Source: an uncultured Collinsella sp.
Lineage (GTDB): Bacteria; Actinomycetota; Coriobacteriia; Coriobacteriales; Coriobacteriaceae
Direction: 5' to 3'
NCBI GenBank assembly: GCA_900540995.1
Contig: UQHO01000002.1
Coordinates: 1-64,000 of the forward strand
DNA length: 64,000 bases
Below, one piece after another: positions 9,523 to 18,402 of the stretch. A program made the translations under genes and the position numbers. Each line of letters opens with the position of its first letter. Within the stretch, counting starts at the first letter, position 1. Below the pieces are notes generated by a model. The model was given only the letters and a program-made list of their open reading frames with translations, had not been told where the DNA came from and made no database searches.

Positions 9523-10627
9523 AATGACGGTTGCCATTGCCGCCGGCGGTACGGCAGGACACATCAACCCTGCACTCGCCTTGGCCGAGGAGCTTCGCGA
9601 TCGCGGCCATCACGTGGTGTTTGTCGGCCAGTCGCGCAAGCTGGAGGGTCGCTTGGTTCCCGAGGCCGGGTTTGACTTTGTGCCCATTACGGTCACTGGC
9701 TTCGACCGCTCCCGTCCTTGGACGGCGCTGACCTCGCTGTGGCGTGTCAACAAGGCCAAGCGTGCGCTCGCTAGTCATTTCTCAAAGGTCGGCAAGCCCG
9801 ACGCTGCCATCGGTTTTGGTGCCTATGTCGAGGTTCCGCTGCTGGGGTGGTGCAAGGGCGCGGGCGTTCCGTATCTGCTGCATGAGCAGAACTCTGTTCC
9901 GGGCCTGGCCAACAAGATGATGAACTCCCACGCCGCCCGCGTGTGCATCTCGGTGCCGGCAGCGCGTTCGGTCTTTGAGCGCGAAGGTGACCCTGGCCAC
10001 GTGCTCATGACAGGCAACCCCGTACGTCGCTCGGTAATCGAGGGCGATCGCGCTCGCGGCCGCAAGGCACTTGGCGTTCCCGAGGACGCTACGCTGCTGC
10101 TCGTCTTTGGCGGTTCACTTGGCGCCCAGCACCTCAACGAGCGCGTGGTTTCGCTCAAAAACGAGCTGCTTTCGCGCAAGAACCTCTATGTGTTGCATTC
10201 GACGGGCGCTGACGGCTTTGAGGAGACCGAGCGCGCTTTGGCGCTGACGCCCGAGGAGGCGAAGCGTTACCGCGTCCAGCCTTACATCGACAACATGGGC
10301 GATATGCTGGCTGCTGCCGATTTGGTGCTCTCGCGTTCGGGCGCATCGAGCGTGGCCGAGATCGCTGCGCTTGCCGTGCCATCGGTGCTCGTGCCGTATC
10401 CGCATGCGACGGCCGACCACCAAACCACCAATGCCCGTTATCTGGTCGACGCCGGGGCTGGCGTGCTCTGCGCCGATGCCGATATCGACGGTTCCGCCTT
10501 TGCCGATGAGCTGCTGCACCTGGTCGATGATGCGGCGGCGCGCGAGGCCATGCGTCAGGCGGCGCGTGGTCTGGCTCAGGATAGGGCCGCCGCTCTTCTG
10601 GCCGATGCGGTAGAGGGTTTGCGTTAG
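9512..10627 (+). CDS. murG: Lipid II synthase MurG
   Basis: UDP-GlcNAc:lipid I transferase on the inner face of the membrane. The 371-residue GT-B protein has the Gly-rich AAGGTAGHINPALAL loop near residue 9, LLHEQNSVPGLANK, VFGGSLGAQHLNE and the C-terminal donor site SRSGASSVAEIAALAVPSVLVPYP. ATG 9512 lies inside the end of ftsW and has GAAGGGA upstream; ATG 9524 is a weaker alternative. Organisation ftsW-murG-murC-murB is the classical order. Confidence 0.96.
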   Translation: MTDKMTVAIAAGGTAGHINPALALAEELRDRGHHVVFVGQSRKLEGRLVPEAGFDFVPITVTGFDRSRPWTALTSLWRVNKAKRALASHFSKVGKPDAAIGFGAYVEVPLLGWCKGAGVPYLLHEQNSVPGLANKMMNSHAARVCISVPAARSVFEREGDPGHVLMTGNPVRRSVIEGDRARGRKALGVPEDATLLLVFGGSLGAQHLNERVVSLKNELLSRKNLYVLHSTGADGFEETERALALTPEEAKRYRVQPYIDNMGDMLAAADLVLSRSGASSVAEIAALAVPSVLVPYPHATADHQTTNARYLVDAGAGVLCADADIDGSAFADELLHLVDDAAAREAMRQAARGLAQDRAAALLADAVEGLR

Positions 10628-10724
10628 TTAGACGGGATATCGTCGGTCGCCCTCGCGCTGATGCGGTAGGTGCGGTACAGTTAACGGGTTACAGGCAGTG
10701 TTTACGCAAGGAGTACACGAGCAC

Positions 10725-12143
10725 ATGGCTGATTCCCAGACTGCAACCTCCGCGCCCGAGTTTAAGAGCGCCCACTTTATCGGTATCGGCGGCGCCGGCA
10801 TGAGCGGCATCGCCCTCGTTCTGCACGAGCGCGGTTATGCCGTTACCGGCTCCGACCTTAAGACGTCACGTTATATCCGCCAGCTTACCCGCGCTGGTGT
10901 GAAGGTGCATGTGGGCCATGAGGCCGCCACGATCGACGAGGTCAAGCCCGACGTGGTTGTTGTCTCCACCGCTATTCCGGAGTCCAACCCTGAACTCGTG
11001 CGCGCTCGCGAGCTTGGTATTCCCGTGTGGCCCCGCGCCAAGATGCTCTCTGCTTTGGGCCACGGCTACACGACTGTCGCTGTTGCCGGCACGCATGGCA
11101 AGACCACCACGTCTTCGATGTGCGCCACCATGCTCGACCGCATGGGTCTGGATCCGAGCTTCTTGATCGGTGGCATCGTCGAGGGCTATGACACGAACGG
11201 CAAGAACGGCTCGGGCGACTACTTTGTCGCCGAGGCCGACGAGTCCGACAGCTCCTTCCTGTTCCTGAACCCCAACGTAGTCATTGTGACCAACGTCGAG
11301 GCCGACCACCTCGATCACTACTCGGGTATCGAGGAGATCGAGGCGACTTTCGCCAAATTCATGAGCCTGGTGGGCGAGGACGGCACTGTCATCGTCTGCG
11401 GTGAGGACCCGCATCTGGTCGAGCTCGCCAAGTCGACGGGCCGTCACGTGCTTTCCTACGGCTTTGCCGAGAGCAACGACATCGTCTGCATGCACCCGGA
11501 TGTTAAGGGCATCCAGAGTGACTTTATCGTTCGCTTTGAGGACGGCACTGAGCATGCTGTGGAGATCAAGAGCAATCCCGGTCGCCACAACATGCTCAAC
11601 GCCACGGCGGTGCTCACCGTCGCACATGTCCTGGGCCTTGACATCGACGCCGCCGCCAAGGCGCTCTCGAGCTTTGAGGGCGTCCGTCGTCGCTTTACCC
11701 ACGTGGGCGATATCGATGGCATCACCGTAGTCGATGATTACGGCCATCACCCCACCGAGATCAAGGCGACGCTTGCCGCCGCTTCGTCGCTGGGCTACAA
11801 GCACGTCGACGTCGTGTTCCAGCCGCACCGCTATTCGCGCCTGCAGGCCCTGTGCGACGACTTTGCCGATGCATTTGCCAATGCCGATAAACTGCTGCTG
11901 ATTGATGTGTTCTCGGCTGGCGAGATGCCCATTCCGGGTGTCACCTCTAAGATGCTCGCCGATACCGTGCGCGCCAAGCATCCTGGCAAGGAGGTCGTGT
12001 ACTGCTCCAGCCGTCTTGAGCTCAATCAGGAGCTCGAGCAGATGGTGGGCGAGGGCGACCTGCTGCTCACCATGGGTGCCGGTGACGTTACGACCGTAGG
12101 TCCCGAGTTTATCGAGTATCTGACTGCCAAGAAAGACGCTTAA
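10725..12143 (+). CDS. murC: UDP-MurNAc--L-alanine ligase MurC
   Basis: First amino-acid-adding ligase of the stem peptide. With ATG 10725 it is 472 residues; GTG 10698 would add nine residues, but AAGGAG at 10708-10713 fits the ATG better. Motifs: HFIGIGGAGMSGIA at the N-terminus, P-loop GTHGKTTTSS from about residue 122, EADESDSSFL, NVEADHLDHY, and the C-terminal DDYGHHPTEIKATL and FQPHRYSR. The 97-base gap after murG shows no clear promoter. murB starts 5 bases after the stop. Confidence 0.96.
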   Translation: MADSQTATSAPEFKSAHFIGIGGAGMSGIALVLHERGYAVTGSDLKTSRYIRQLTRAGVKVHVGHEAATIDEVKPDVVVVSTAIPESNPELVRARELGIPVWPRAKMLSALGHGYTTVAVAGTHGKTTTSSMCATMLDRMGLDPSFLIGGIVEGYDTNGKNGSGDYFVAEADESDSSFLFLNPNVVIVTNVEADHLDHYSGIEEIEATFAKFMSLVGEDGTVIVCGEDPHLVELAKSTGRHVLSYGFAESNDIVCMHPDVKGIQSDFIVRFEDGTEHAVEIKSNPGRHNMLNATAVLTVAHVLGLDIDAAAKALSSFEGVRRRFTHVGDIDGITVVDDYGHHPTEIKATLAAASSLGYKHVDVVFQPHRYSRLQALCDDFADAFANADKLLLIDVFSAGEMPIPGVTSKMLADTVRAKHPGKEVVYCSSRLELNQELEQMVGEGDLLLTMGAGDVTTVGPEFIEYLTAKKDA

Positions 12144-12148
12144 GTCTA

Positions 12149-13060
12149 ATGGGTCTGTTTAACGCCGTCATGGCGCTCTCGGGCATGATCGACACGGATG
12201 TGATTGAGGACGAGCGCCTTGCGCGTCATACGAGCTATCGTATCGGCGGCAAGGCCGACCTCTTTGTGACGTGCCATAGCTATCATGCCCTTCGCCGCGC
12301 CGTGGCGGTGCTCGATCGCGAGCAGGTGCCGTGGGTCATCATCGGCAAGGGCTCCAATCTGCTGGTTGCCGATAGCGGTTATCGCGGCGCCGTCATTTCG
12401 CTCGGACGTGAGTTTCAGCGCACGGTTGTTGCCGATGACGGTTGTACGCTGACGGTCGGTGCGGGCGTGATGTTTGCGCGCCTGGTCAACGATGCCCTGT
12501 CGCGTAGCCTCTCGGGCCTTGAGTTTGCCGTTGGCATCCCTGGTTCGGTCGGCGGTGCGATATCTATGAATGCCGGCACACGGACCGAGTGGATTGGCTC
12601 GCTGGTTGAGGATGTCGTAACGTTTGACCCGGCATCCGGTATCAAGCATTATGCCGGGTCCGAGATCACTTGGGGCTACCGCGAATGTAGCCTTCCCCGC
12701 AATGAGATCATCCTCGAGTGCGTGCTCAAGCTTAAACCGGCGCCCAAGGCCGACATTCGCGAGCGCATGGAACGGTACCTGACGAGGCGCAAGCGTACGC
12801 AGCCCATGGGTCGCGCATCCTGCGGGTCGGTCTTTCGTAACCCGCCCGATGCGAGTGTGGGCAAGCTTATCGAGGATTGTGGATTAAAGGGTTTTTCGAT
12901 TGGCGGCGCGGAAGTTTCGCCCGTTCACGCTAATTTTATCGTTAATAACGGAACTGCCTCGGCCGATGACGTTGCCGCGGTTATCAGACATGTGCACGGA
13001 AAGGTGAGGGAGGCGTATGGCATCGAGCTCAGACCGGAAGTTAAATTCCTCGGCTTCTAG
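12149..13060 (+). CDS. murB: UDP-N-acetylenolpyruvoylglucosamine reductase MurB
   Basis: FAD enzyme that reduces UDP-GlcNAc-enolpyruvate to UDP-MurNAc with NADPH. The 303 residues show the FAD-binding features HTSYRIGGKADL and IIGKGSNLLVAD, GLEFAVGIPGSVGGAISMNAG, the catalytic-serine region RASCGSVFRNP, and the C-terminal SPVHANFIVN. Length and the short SCGSVF loop suit a type II MurB. Start ATG 12149 lacks a strong ribosome site and is likely coupled to the murC stop five bases away. The end overlaps ftsQ by 44 bases. Confidence 0.95.
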   Translation: MGLFNAVMALSGMIDTDVIEDERLARHTSYRIGGKADLFVTCHSYHALRRAVAVLDREQVPWVIIGKGSNLLVADSGYRGAVISLGREFQRTVVADDGCTLTVGAGVMFARLVNDALSRSLSGLEFAVGIPGSVGGAISMNAGTRTEWIGSLVEDVVTFDPASGIKHYAGSEITWGYRECSLPRNEIILECVLKLKPAPKADIRERMERYLTRRKRTQPMGRASCGSVFRNPPDASVGKLIEDCGLKGFSIGGAEVSPVHANFIVNNGTASADDVAAVIRHVHGKVREAYGIELRPEVKFLGF

Positions 13061-14273
13061 AGCATCGAAACCCACCTTCCGCCGCGCCGGAGGGCGTTCC
13101 GGCGCGCCTGCCAAACCTCAACGTAATACCGTTGCGCACTCTAAGTCTGTCGGGCATGCTCGACAGACCAGTCGTCCGGTCGTCGGCTCGCAGCTCGGTA
13201 ATCGTCCGGCCGCAAAAAAGTCCTCGCGTCCCTCGGTGACGTCAAAGCCTGTTATGGGCGCCAAGCCTGCCCGTCCCATGGCAACCCCCAAGCCCTCGAC
13301 GGGAACTAAAGCGCCGCGTCCAGGTCGCACGCTGGGCGCATCGAAACCGCGCTCGCTGACATCGGTGCCGGCTACCGCCAAGAAGCCTTCGAGTAAAAAA
13401 GGCGTCAACCCGTTGTCTTCACTTGGGGCGATGGTAAATAAAACATCAGACGCCGCTTCTGTCGTTACAGGCAAAGGCAAAATCGTGGGCGGCGTTCTGG
13501 CCGTCTTGGCCGTGCTCGTCGTCGTTGCCATCGTGGTGATCAACTCTGGATTGTTTACCGCCACTGATATTCAGATTCAAGGCAGCGAGCATGTGACGAA
13601 GCACGATGCTATCCAGCTGATCGACTTGCCCGAGGGAACGTCGCTATTTAACGTCGATCCCGACCAGATTACCGAGGATCTCAAGCAGAACCCGTGGGTC
13701 TCGGGCGTGGATGTCCAGCGCCAGTTTCCCCATACGCTTATCATCACGCCGACGGAGCGTAAAGTTATCGCCATTGCGTATATCAGCTCCGACGACCTTG
13801 CCTGGGCTATCGGAGACGATGACACCTGGATCGCCCCACTGTCGACGTCGGTCGAAGTGGACGACCAGGGCAACGTCATCACGACAGGGCAGGGCTCAAA
13901 TACCTTGACCGGAATCGATGCCGCGCTGGCGCTCGCCAGGCATTATGGCGCGGTGTTGTTGACTGATGTCTCGGCGGATGTCGCTCCGGTTTCCGGCCAG
14001 GCGGTGAACTCCAAAGCCGTTAAGGCCGGTCTGGATTATGTGCGTGGTTTTTCGAGCGAGTTCTTGGGACAAGTCAAGGATATTTCCACGCCTTCGGTCG
14101 AAGCCATCTCGGCAAACCTCAATAACGGCATTGAGGTGTCGCTGGGCGATTCGGACGATATCGCCAAGAAGGAACGCGTAGTCACCAAGTTGCTTTCGCA
14201 GGTAGAGGGCGTAACGTATATCAATGTGCGCTCTCCGGGCAACTACACATTTAGGAATGCCCCGACCTCGTAG
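13017..14273 (+). CDS. ftsQ: Cell division protein FtsQ/DivIB
   Basis: Bitopic divisome protein, 418 residues. A long basic, disordered cytoplasmic region (about 1-150, rich in Ser, Pro, Arg, Lys) precedes one membrane segment at about 155-177 (IVGGVLAVLAVLVVVAIVVI). The POTRA domain follows (TDIQIQGSEHVTKHDAIQLI through PFPHT-like RQFPHTLIITPTERK), then a beta domain. FtsQ links FtsL/FtsB to late division proteins. GAGGGAGG just before ATG 13017 supports this start inside the murB end. The cytoplasmic tail is much longer than in E. coli. Confidence 0.92.
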   Translation: MASSSDRKLNSSASRASKPTFRRAGGRSGAPAKPQRNTVAHSKSVGHARQTSRPVVGSQLGNRPAAKKSSRPSVTSKPVMGAKPARPMATPKPSTGTKAPRPGRTLGASKPRSLTSVPATAKKPSSKKGVNPLSSLGAMVNKTSDAASVVTGKGKIVGGVLAVLAVLVVVAIVVINSGLFTATDIQIQGSEHVTKHDAIQLIDLPEGTSLFNVDPDQITEDLKQNPWVSGVDVQRQFPHTLIITPTERKVIAIAYISSDDLAWAIGDDDTWIAPLSTSVEVDDQGNVITTGQGSNTLTGIDAALALARHYGAVLLTDVSADVAPVSGQAVNSKAVKAGLDYVRGFSSEFLGQVKDISTPSVEAISANLNNGIEVSLGDSDDIAKKERVVTKLLSQVEGVTYINVRSPGNYTFRNAPTS

Positions 14274-14472
14274 CGCTGGTTGATGCTTTGTTGAGGGGCC
14301 ATACCACGCCGTTTATCTGGTTTGTTTGGTTTTCACGGTCAATTATTTGACTGATACGTTCATAATGTGCAAACATAATACGGTTTACCTTTGCATTTAC
14401 TTTCAACCTGAAGGTTAATGTGCGCAGGGGTCGACCCATGCTATGGCTATAACCTTTGTTCGGAGGACCGAC

Positions 14473-15627
14473 ATGCACGAGACAGAGATCAACAACTACC
14501 TTGCCGTCATTAAGGTGGTCGGCGTCGGCGGCGGCGGTACCAACGCGGTCAATCGAATGATCGAAGAGGGCATCCGCGGCGTCGAGTTTGTTGCCATCAA
14601 CACCGATGCTCAGGCACTCGCGATCTCTGATGCCGATATCAAGGTGCACATCGGCACCGACCTTACCCGCGGCCTGGGCGCCGGCGCCAACCCCGAGGTT
14701 GGCCGCAAGGCTGCCGATGAGTCCCGCGACGACATTGCCGAGGCGCTCGCTGGCGCCGACATGGTGTTTATCACCTGCGGTGAGGGCGGTGGCACCGGTA
14801 CCGGCGCTGCTCCCATCGTTGCCGATATCGCGATGAACGAGGTCGGCGCACTGACCGTCGCCGTCGTGACCAAGCCCTTCACCTTCGAGGGCCGCAAGCG
14901 CAAGAAGAGCGCCGAGGAGGGCATCAAGACCCTCTCCGATTGCGTCGACACCATGATCGTCATCCCTAACGATAAGCTGCTCGACATCGCCGAGAAGAAG
15001 ACCACCATGCTCGAGGCCTTCGCGATTGCCGATGGCGTCCTTTCCCAGGGCACTCAGGGCATCACCGACCTCATCACCGTCCCCGGTATCATCAACTTGG
15101 ACTTCGCCGATGTTAAGACCATCATGAAGCAGGCCGGTACCGCCATGATGGGTATCGGTACCTCTTCTGGGGATACTCGTGCCGTCGACGCTGCCCAGCA
15201 GGCCATCTCCAGCCCGCTGCTCGAGAGCTCCATCGATGGTGCCACGCGCGTGCTGCTCTCCATCGCTGGTTCCAAGGACCTGGGCATCCAGGAGATCAGC
15301 GACGCCGCCGACGTTGTCGCCAACGCCGTCGACCCCGAGGCGAACATCATCTTCGGTACCGTTGTCGACGAGTCCCTGGGCGATCAGGTGCGTATCACCG
15401 TCATCGCTACGGGCTTCTCCGACTCCAACGTCAACCGTCAGGATGAGCTCTTTGCCGCTCAGCAGTCTCAGAGCAAGGCCGCTGCTTCCGGTGAGCCGCA
15501 GCGCACCGCTCCGGCCACCAGCCCGGCTCAGGCCGCTCCGACCCGCAACGTCGGTGGCACCGAGCTGCCCAACTTTGGCAACGACCAGTTCGAGCTTCCC
15601 GACTTCCTGAAGCGCGGTAGCTTCTAG
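14473..15627 (+). CDS. ftsZ: Tubulin-like GTPase FtsZ
   Basis: Forms the cytokinetic ring. GGAGG at 14462-14466 fixes the start at ATG 14473 (384 residues). Visible features: VVGVGGGGTNAVNRMIE, the tubulin signature CGEGGGTGTGAAP near residue 100, the T7-loop region, a short Gln/Ala/Pro linker, and the conserved C-terminal peptide FELPDFLKRG that docks SepF in species lacking FtsA. Codon choice is strongly biased, as expected for an abundant protein. A 199-base gap from ftsQ, AT-rich around 14335-14400 (TTGACT at 14347, CATAAT at 14374, spacing 21), probably holds its own promoter, though no ideal pair is seen. Confidence 0.98.
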   Translation: MHETEINNYLAVIKVVGVGGGGTNAVNRMIEEGIRGVEFVAINTDAQALAISDADIKVHIGTDLTRGLGAGANPEVGRKAADESRDDIAEALAGADMVFITCGEGGGTGTGAAPIVADIAMNEVGALTVAVVTKPFTFEGRKRKKSAEEGIKTLSDCVDTMIVIPNDKLLDIAEKKTTMLEAFAIADGVLSQGTQGITDLITVPGIINLDFADVKTIMKQAGTAMMGIGTSSGDTRAVDAAQQAISSPLLESSIDGATRVLLSIAGSKDLGIQEISDAADVVANAVDPEANIIFGTVVDESLGDQVRITVIATGFSDSNVNRQDELFAAQQSQSKAAASGEPQRTAPATSPAQAAPTRNVGGTELPNFGNDQFELPDFLKRGSF

Positions 15628-15650
15628 TTCGTTTTTCTCAACGACCTGCA

Positions 15651-15686
15651 CGGGGTGTGTCCATTTGGATGCACCCCGTTTTGTTT
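15651..15686 (+). terminator. Rho-independent terminator after ftsZ
   Basis: A 12-bp stem (15651-15662 with 15667-15678, two wobble pairs) around an ATTT loop is followed by TTTTGTTT. It closes the dcw transcript after ftsZ. Confidence 0.85.
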
Positions 15687-15837
15687 CTCGTTTGTAAACG
15701 AAAGCCTCCAATCTCCTTACGTTCCCTTTACGTTTGGTCCCTACCGCTGCGGGTATCCTTTTAAGGAAGTATGACAGCCGTATAAACGCGGACTGCGCGG
15801 CGACGCCGCGGTACTTGTGTTATTAGGAGGCTTTAGT

Positions 15838-16638
15838 ATGGCAGCACGTGCGGACAACGTTTCGCGTGTCGACCATGATGGAGTTACGTTGGTGGAAGGC
15901 GCGACATCCGATGTTCGCTTTGCCTTCACCGAGCGCGCCGGTGGCGTTTCCGAAGATACGTACTCCTCACTCAACTTGGGCTCGCATGTTGGCGATGATC
16001 CCTTTGCTGTTCAAGAAAATCGTCGCCGCGCACTCGAGGCTATGGGTGCCGCCGAGTGCGGGCACAACCTGCTCGTTCCCAATCAGGTCCATGGTGACCA
16101 TACCGTTGCGGTGACCTCGAACGGCGCCGATGACCTTGAGGACGTCCGCGAGCAGATTGCCGAGGGCTGCGATGCCATCGTCTGCACGGCGCATGACGTG
16201 CCTGTGCTGCTCTGCTTTGCCGACTGCGTTCCCGTGGTGCTGGTGGCCCCTGGCGGATTTGCCGTGGTGCACTCCGGTTGGAAGGGCACGATTGCACGTA
16301 TTTCTGCCAAGGCGTGCCAGGCGCTTTGCGATGCTGCCGGCTGCGATGCGAGCGACGTTTCCGCCTATATCGGCCCCCATATCCTGGGTGACGAATATGA
16401 GGTATCCCAGGAACTCATGGATCGCTTTGCCGCCGAGTTCTCGTGCATCGATGCGAGCACCTCTCGCATGCTCGATCTTTCCGCTGCCATTTGCGAGGCG
16501 CTGGTAGATGTCGGTGTCAACGCGGATGATATCGTGGATACCCAGCTTTCGACCGTGCGTCAGAACGACCGCTTTTATTCCTACCGTAACGAGAACGGCA
16601 CCTGTGGGCGCCATGCTGCGATCGGCGTGATGCTATGA
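15838..16638 (+). CDS. pgeF: PgeF/YfiH family laccase-domain protein
   Basis: Family of peptidoglycan-editing factor PgeF (also described as a purine nucleoside phosphorylase/LACC1 homologue). The 266 residues contain VPNQVHGD, CTAHDVPVLLCFADCVPV and VVHSGWKGTIARI, giving the conserved His/Cys/His zinc set, and end with the FYSYRNENGTCGRHAAIG motif. TAGGAGG at 15824-15830 selects ATG 15838. In Actinomycetota this gene normally sits between ftsZ and yggS. Here its stop codon overlaps the start of pstS (ATGA), so the phosphate operon may be expressed from the same transcript. Confidence 0.9.
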   Translation: MAARADNVSRVDHDGVTLVEGATSDVRFAFTERAGGVSEDTYSSLNLGSHVGDDPFAVQENRRRALEAMGAAECGHNLLVPNQVHGDHTVAVTSNGADDLEDVREQIAEGCDAIVCTAHDVPVLLCFADCVPVVLVAPGGFAVVHSGWKGTIARISAKACQALCDAAGCDASDVSAYIGPHILGDEYEVSQELMDRFAAEFSCIDASTSRMLDLSAAICEALVDVGVNADDIVDTQLSTVRQNDRFYSYRNENGTCGRHAAIGVML

Positions 16639-17471
16639 GAAAGATCGTATCGGTCCTGAGCGCCGCTGTGCTTACGCTTACGCTGTGCGCCTGTTCTTCG
16701 GGATCTTCTACCTCTTCCATTACCGTCGCCGGCTCCACGACCTGCCTTCCTATCGCTGAGATTGCGGCCGAGGGCTTTAAGGAGGAGGCCGGCATCGACG
16801 TGCTCGTTTCCGGTTTGGGTTCTTCCGCTGGCATCGAGGCCGTCAGCGCCGGCACGGCCGATATCGCCAGCTCCTCCCGTGGACTCAATGCCGACGAACA
16901 GGATCTGGGCCTGACTCCCATCGTCATTGCCCACGACGGTATCGCGGTCATCGTGAACGACGATAACCCGGTCGATAACCTCTCGACTGAGCAGCTCCGC
17001 GATATTTATGCCGGCAAGATCACCAACTGGAAAGAAGTCGGTGGCGAGGACCTGAGGATCCAGGTCATCAATCGAGATGAGGCGTCTGGCACGCGTGAGG
17101 CCTTCCGCACCATCGTGATGGACGGCACCCCGTTCGATCGCCGGTCCGCCGTTCTTTCGGGCACGGGCCAGGTGCGCGACGTGGTATCTCGTTCGCGCGG
17201 TGCCATCGGCTACATTTCGCTGGGCTTCGTCGATAGCCTCAACGCCAAGACCTCGGTTAAGGCCGTCTCAGTCAATCATGTTGAGGCGTCCGAGAAGACG
17301 GTCGCGAGTGGCGGCTATCCCATCTCGCGCGACCTTTACTTCTTTGTGAAGGGTGCGCCTTCGCAGCAGGCGCAAGATTACATCGACTACGTGACGTCCG
17401 AAAAGATGGACAAGCAGATTCGCGAGGCGGGCTTTATCCCCGTCACCAACGACGAGAAGGGGAGTGAATAG
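16635..17471 (+). CDS. pstS: Phosphate-binding lipoprotein PstS
   Basis: High-affinity phosphate receptor of the Pst ABC transporter, tethered outside the membrane. The 278 residues begin with a lipoprotein signal (MRKIVSVLSAAVLTLTLCAC, lipidated Cys at about 18-20) and show the phosphate-site motifs AGSTTCLPIAE, SRGLN and RDEASGTREAF, plus a GAIGYISLGF segment. Its ATG overlaps the pgeF stop. pstC, pstA, pstB and phoU follow in order. No Pho-box-like repeat is evident upstream because the upstream DNA is coding. Confidence 0.93.
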   Translation: MRKIVSVLSAAVLTLTLCACSSGSSTSSITVAGSTTCLPIAEIAAEGFKEEAGIDVLVSGLGSSAGIEAVSAGTADIASSSRGLNADEQDLGLTPIVIAHDGIAVIVNDDNPVDNLSTEQLRDIYAGKITNWKEVGGEDLRIQVINRDEASGTREAFRTIVMDGTPFDRRSAVLSGTGQVRDVVSRSRGAIGYISLGFVDSLNAKTSVKAVSVNHVEASEKTVASGGYPISRDLYFFVKGAPSQQAQDYIDYVTSEKMDKQIREAGFIPVTNDEKGSE

Positions 17472-17472
17472 C

Positions 17473-18399
17473 ATGGAAGCACAGGAAAACTCCCAGACTG
17501 AGCAGAATGCTCAGGCGCCCAAGAGGCGCGAGCTGGCGCTCGTATCGCGCAGCACCTATATCAAGGAGAAGGCGCTGCAGTGGATCTTCTTTGCCTGCGC
17601 GTTCTTGGCGGTTGTTACCGTCATCCTGATATTTGTCTTTACCACGTACTCGGCGCTGCCCGTCTTTACCGACATCGGTCTGGCGGATTTCTTTAGCTTT
17701 ACGTGGGCGCCCTCTGAGGGCCACTACGGCATCGTATCGCTGCTTGCCGGCTCGGGTCTGGTGACCGTCGGTGCGCTCGCCATGGGTGTGCCCCTGGGCG
17801 TGGGTACGGCTGTGTATCTGGTCGAGATCGCCGGCAAGCGCGTACGCAAGCTCATCAGCCCTGCCGTTGACCTGTTGGCCGGCATCCCTTCTATCATCTA
17901 TGGCTTCTTTGGCATGATCATCATCCGTCCGTTTATCGCGCAACTGACCGGTGGTCTTGGTTTTGGTGCGCTGACGGCGTGGTTCGTGCTTGCCATCATG
18001 ATCGTCCCTACCATCACCACGCTCACCATCGATGCCCTCAATTCCATTCCCATGGGTATTCGCGAGGCATCGTATGCCATGGGTGCTACTAAGTGGCAGA
18101 CCATCTATAAGGTCGTGCTACCTGCCGCCAAGCTGGGTATCGTGGATGCCATCGTGCTGGGTATGGGCCGTGCCATCGGCGAGACCATGGCCGTGCTCAT
18201 GGTCGTGGGTAACGCCCCGGTTATTCCCGACAGCATTGCGAGCCCCATCTCGACGCTCACGAGCCAGATCGCGCTCGACATGAGCTATTCCTCGGGTCTG
18301 CACCGCTCGGCGCTGTTCGGCATGGGCGTGGTCCTGTTTATCATCTCCGCCACGCTGGTGGGCGTCGTCCGTCTGATTTCCAAGAAAAAGAGGGGGTAG
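17473..18399 (+). CDS. pstC: Phosphate ABC transporter permease PstC
   Basis: One of two membrane subunits of the Pst importer. The 308-residue protein has six membrane segments starting at about residue 35 and the EAA-type loop EASYAMGATKWQTIYKVVLPAA that couples to PstB. ATG 17473 is preferred (GGGGAG upstream); GTG 17464 would overlap the pstS stop. The next gene begins 3 bases after the stop. Confidence 0.94.
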   Translation: MEAQENSQTEQNAQAPKRRELALVSRSTYIKEKALQWIFFACAFLAVVTVILIFVFTTYSALPVFTDIGLADFFSFTWAPSEGHYGIVSLLAGSGLVTVGALAMGVPLGVGTAVYLVEIAGKRVRKLISPAVDLLAGIPSIIYGFFGMIIIRPFIAQLTGGLGFGALTAWFVLAIMIVPTITTLTIDALNSIPMGIREASYAMGATKWQTIYKVVLPAAKLGIVDAIVLGMGRAIGETMAVLMVVGNAPVIPDSIASPISTLTSQIALDMSYSSGLHRSALFGMGVVLFIISATLVGVVRLISKKKRG

Positions 18400-18402
18400 G
18401 CT

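Noticed and set aside
14251..15711. Long open frame on the minus strand opposite ftsZ
   Set aside because: It is antisense to ftsZ, whose protein motifs and codon bias are unmistakable; GC-rich codons leave few stops on the other strand.
16600..16640. Pho box before pstS
   Set aside because: No repeated PhoB-type half sites are seen, and the upstream DNA is pgeF coding sequence.
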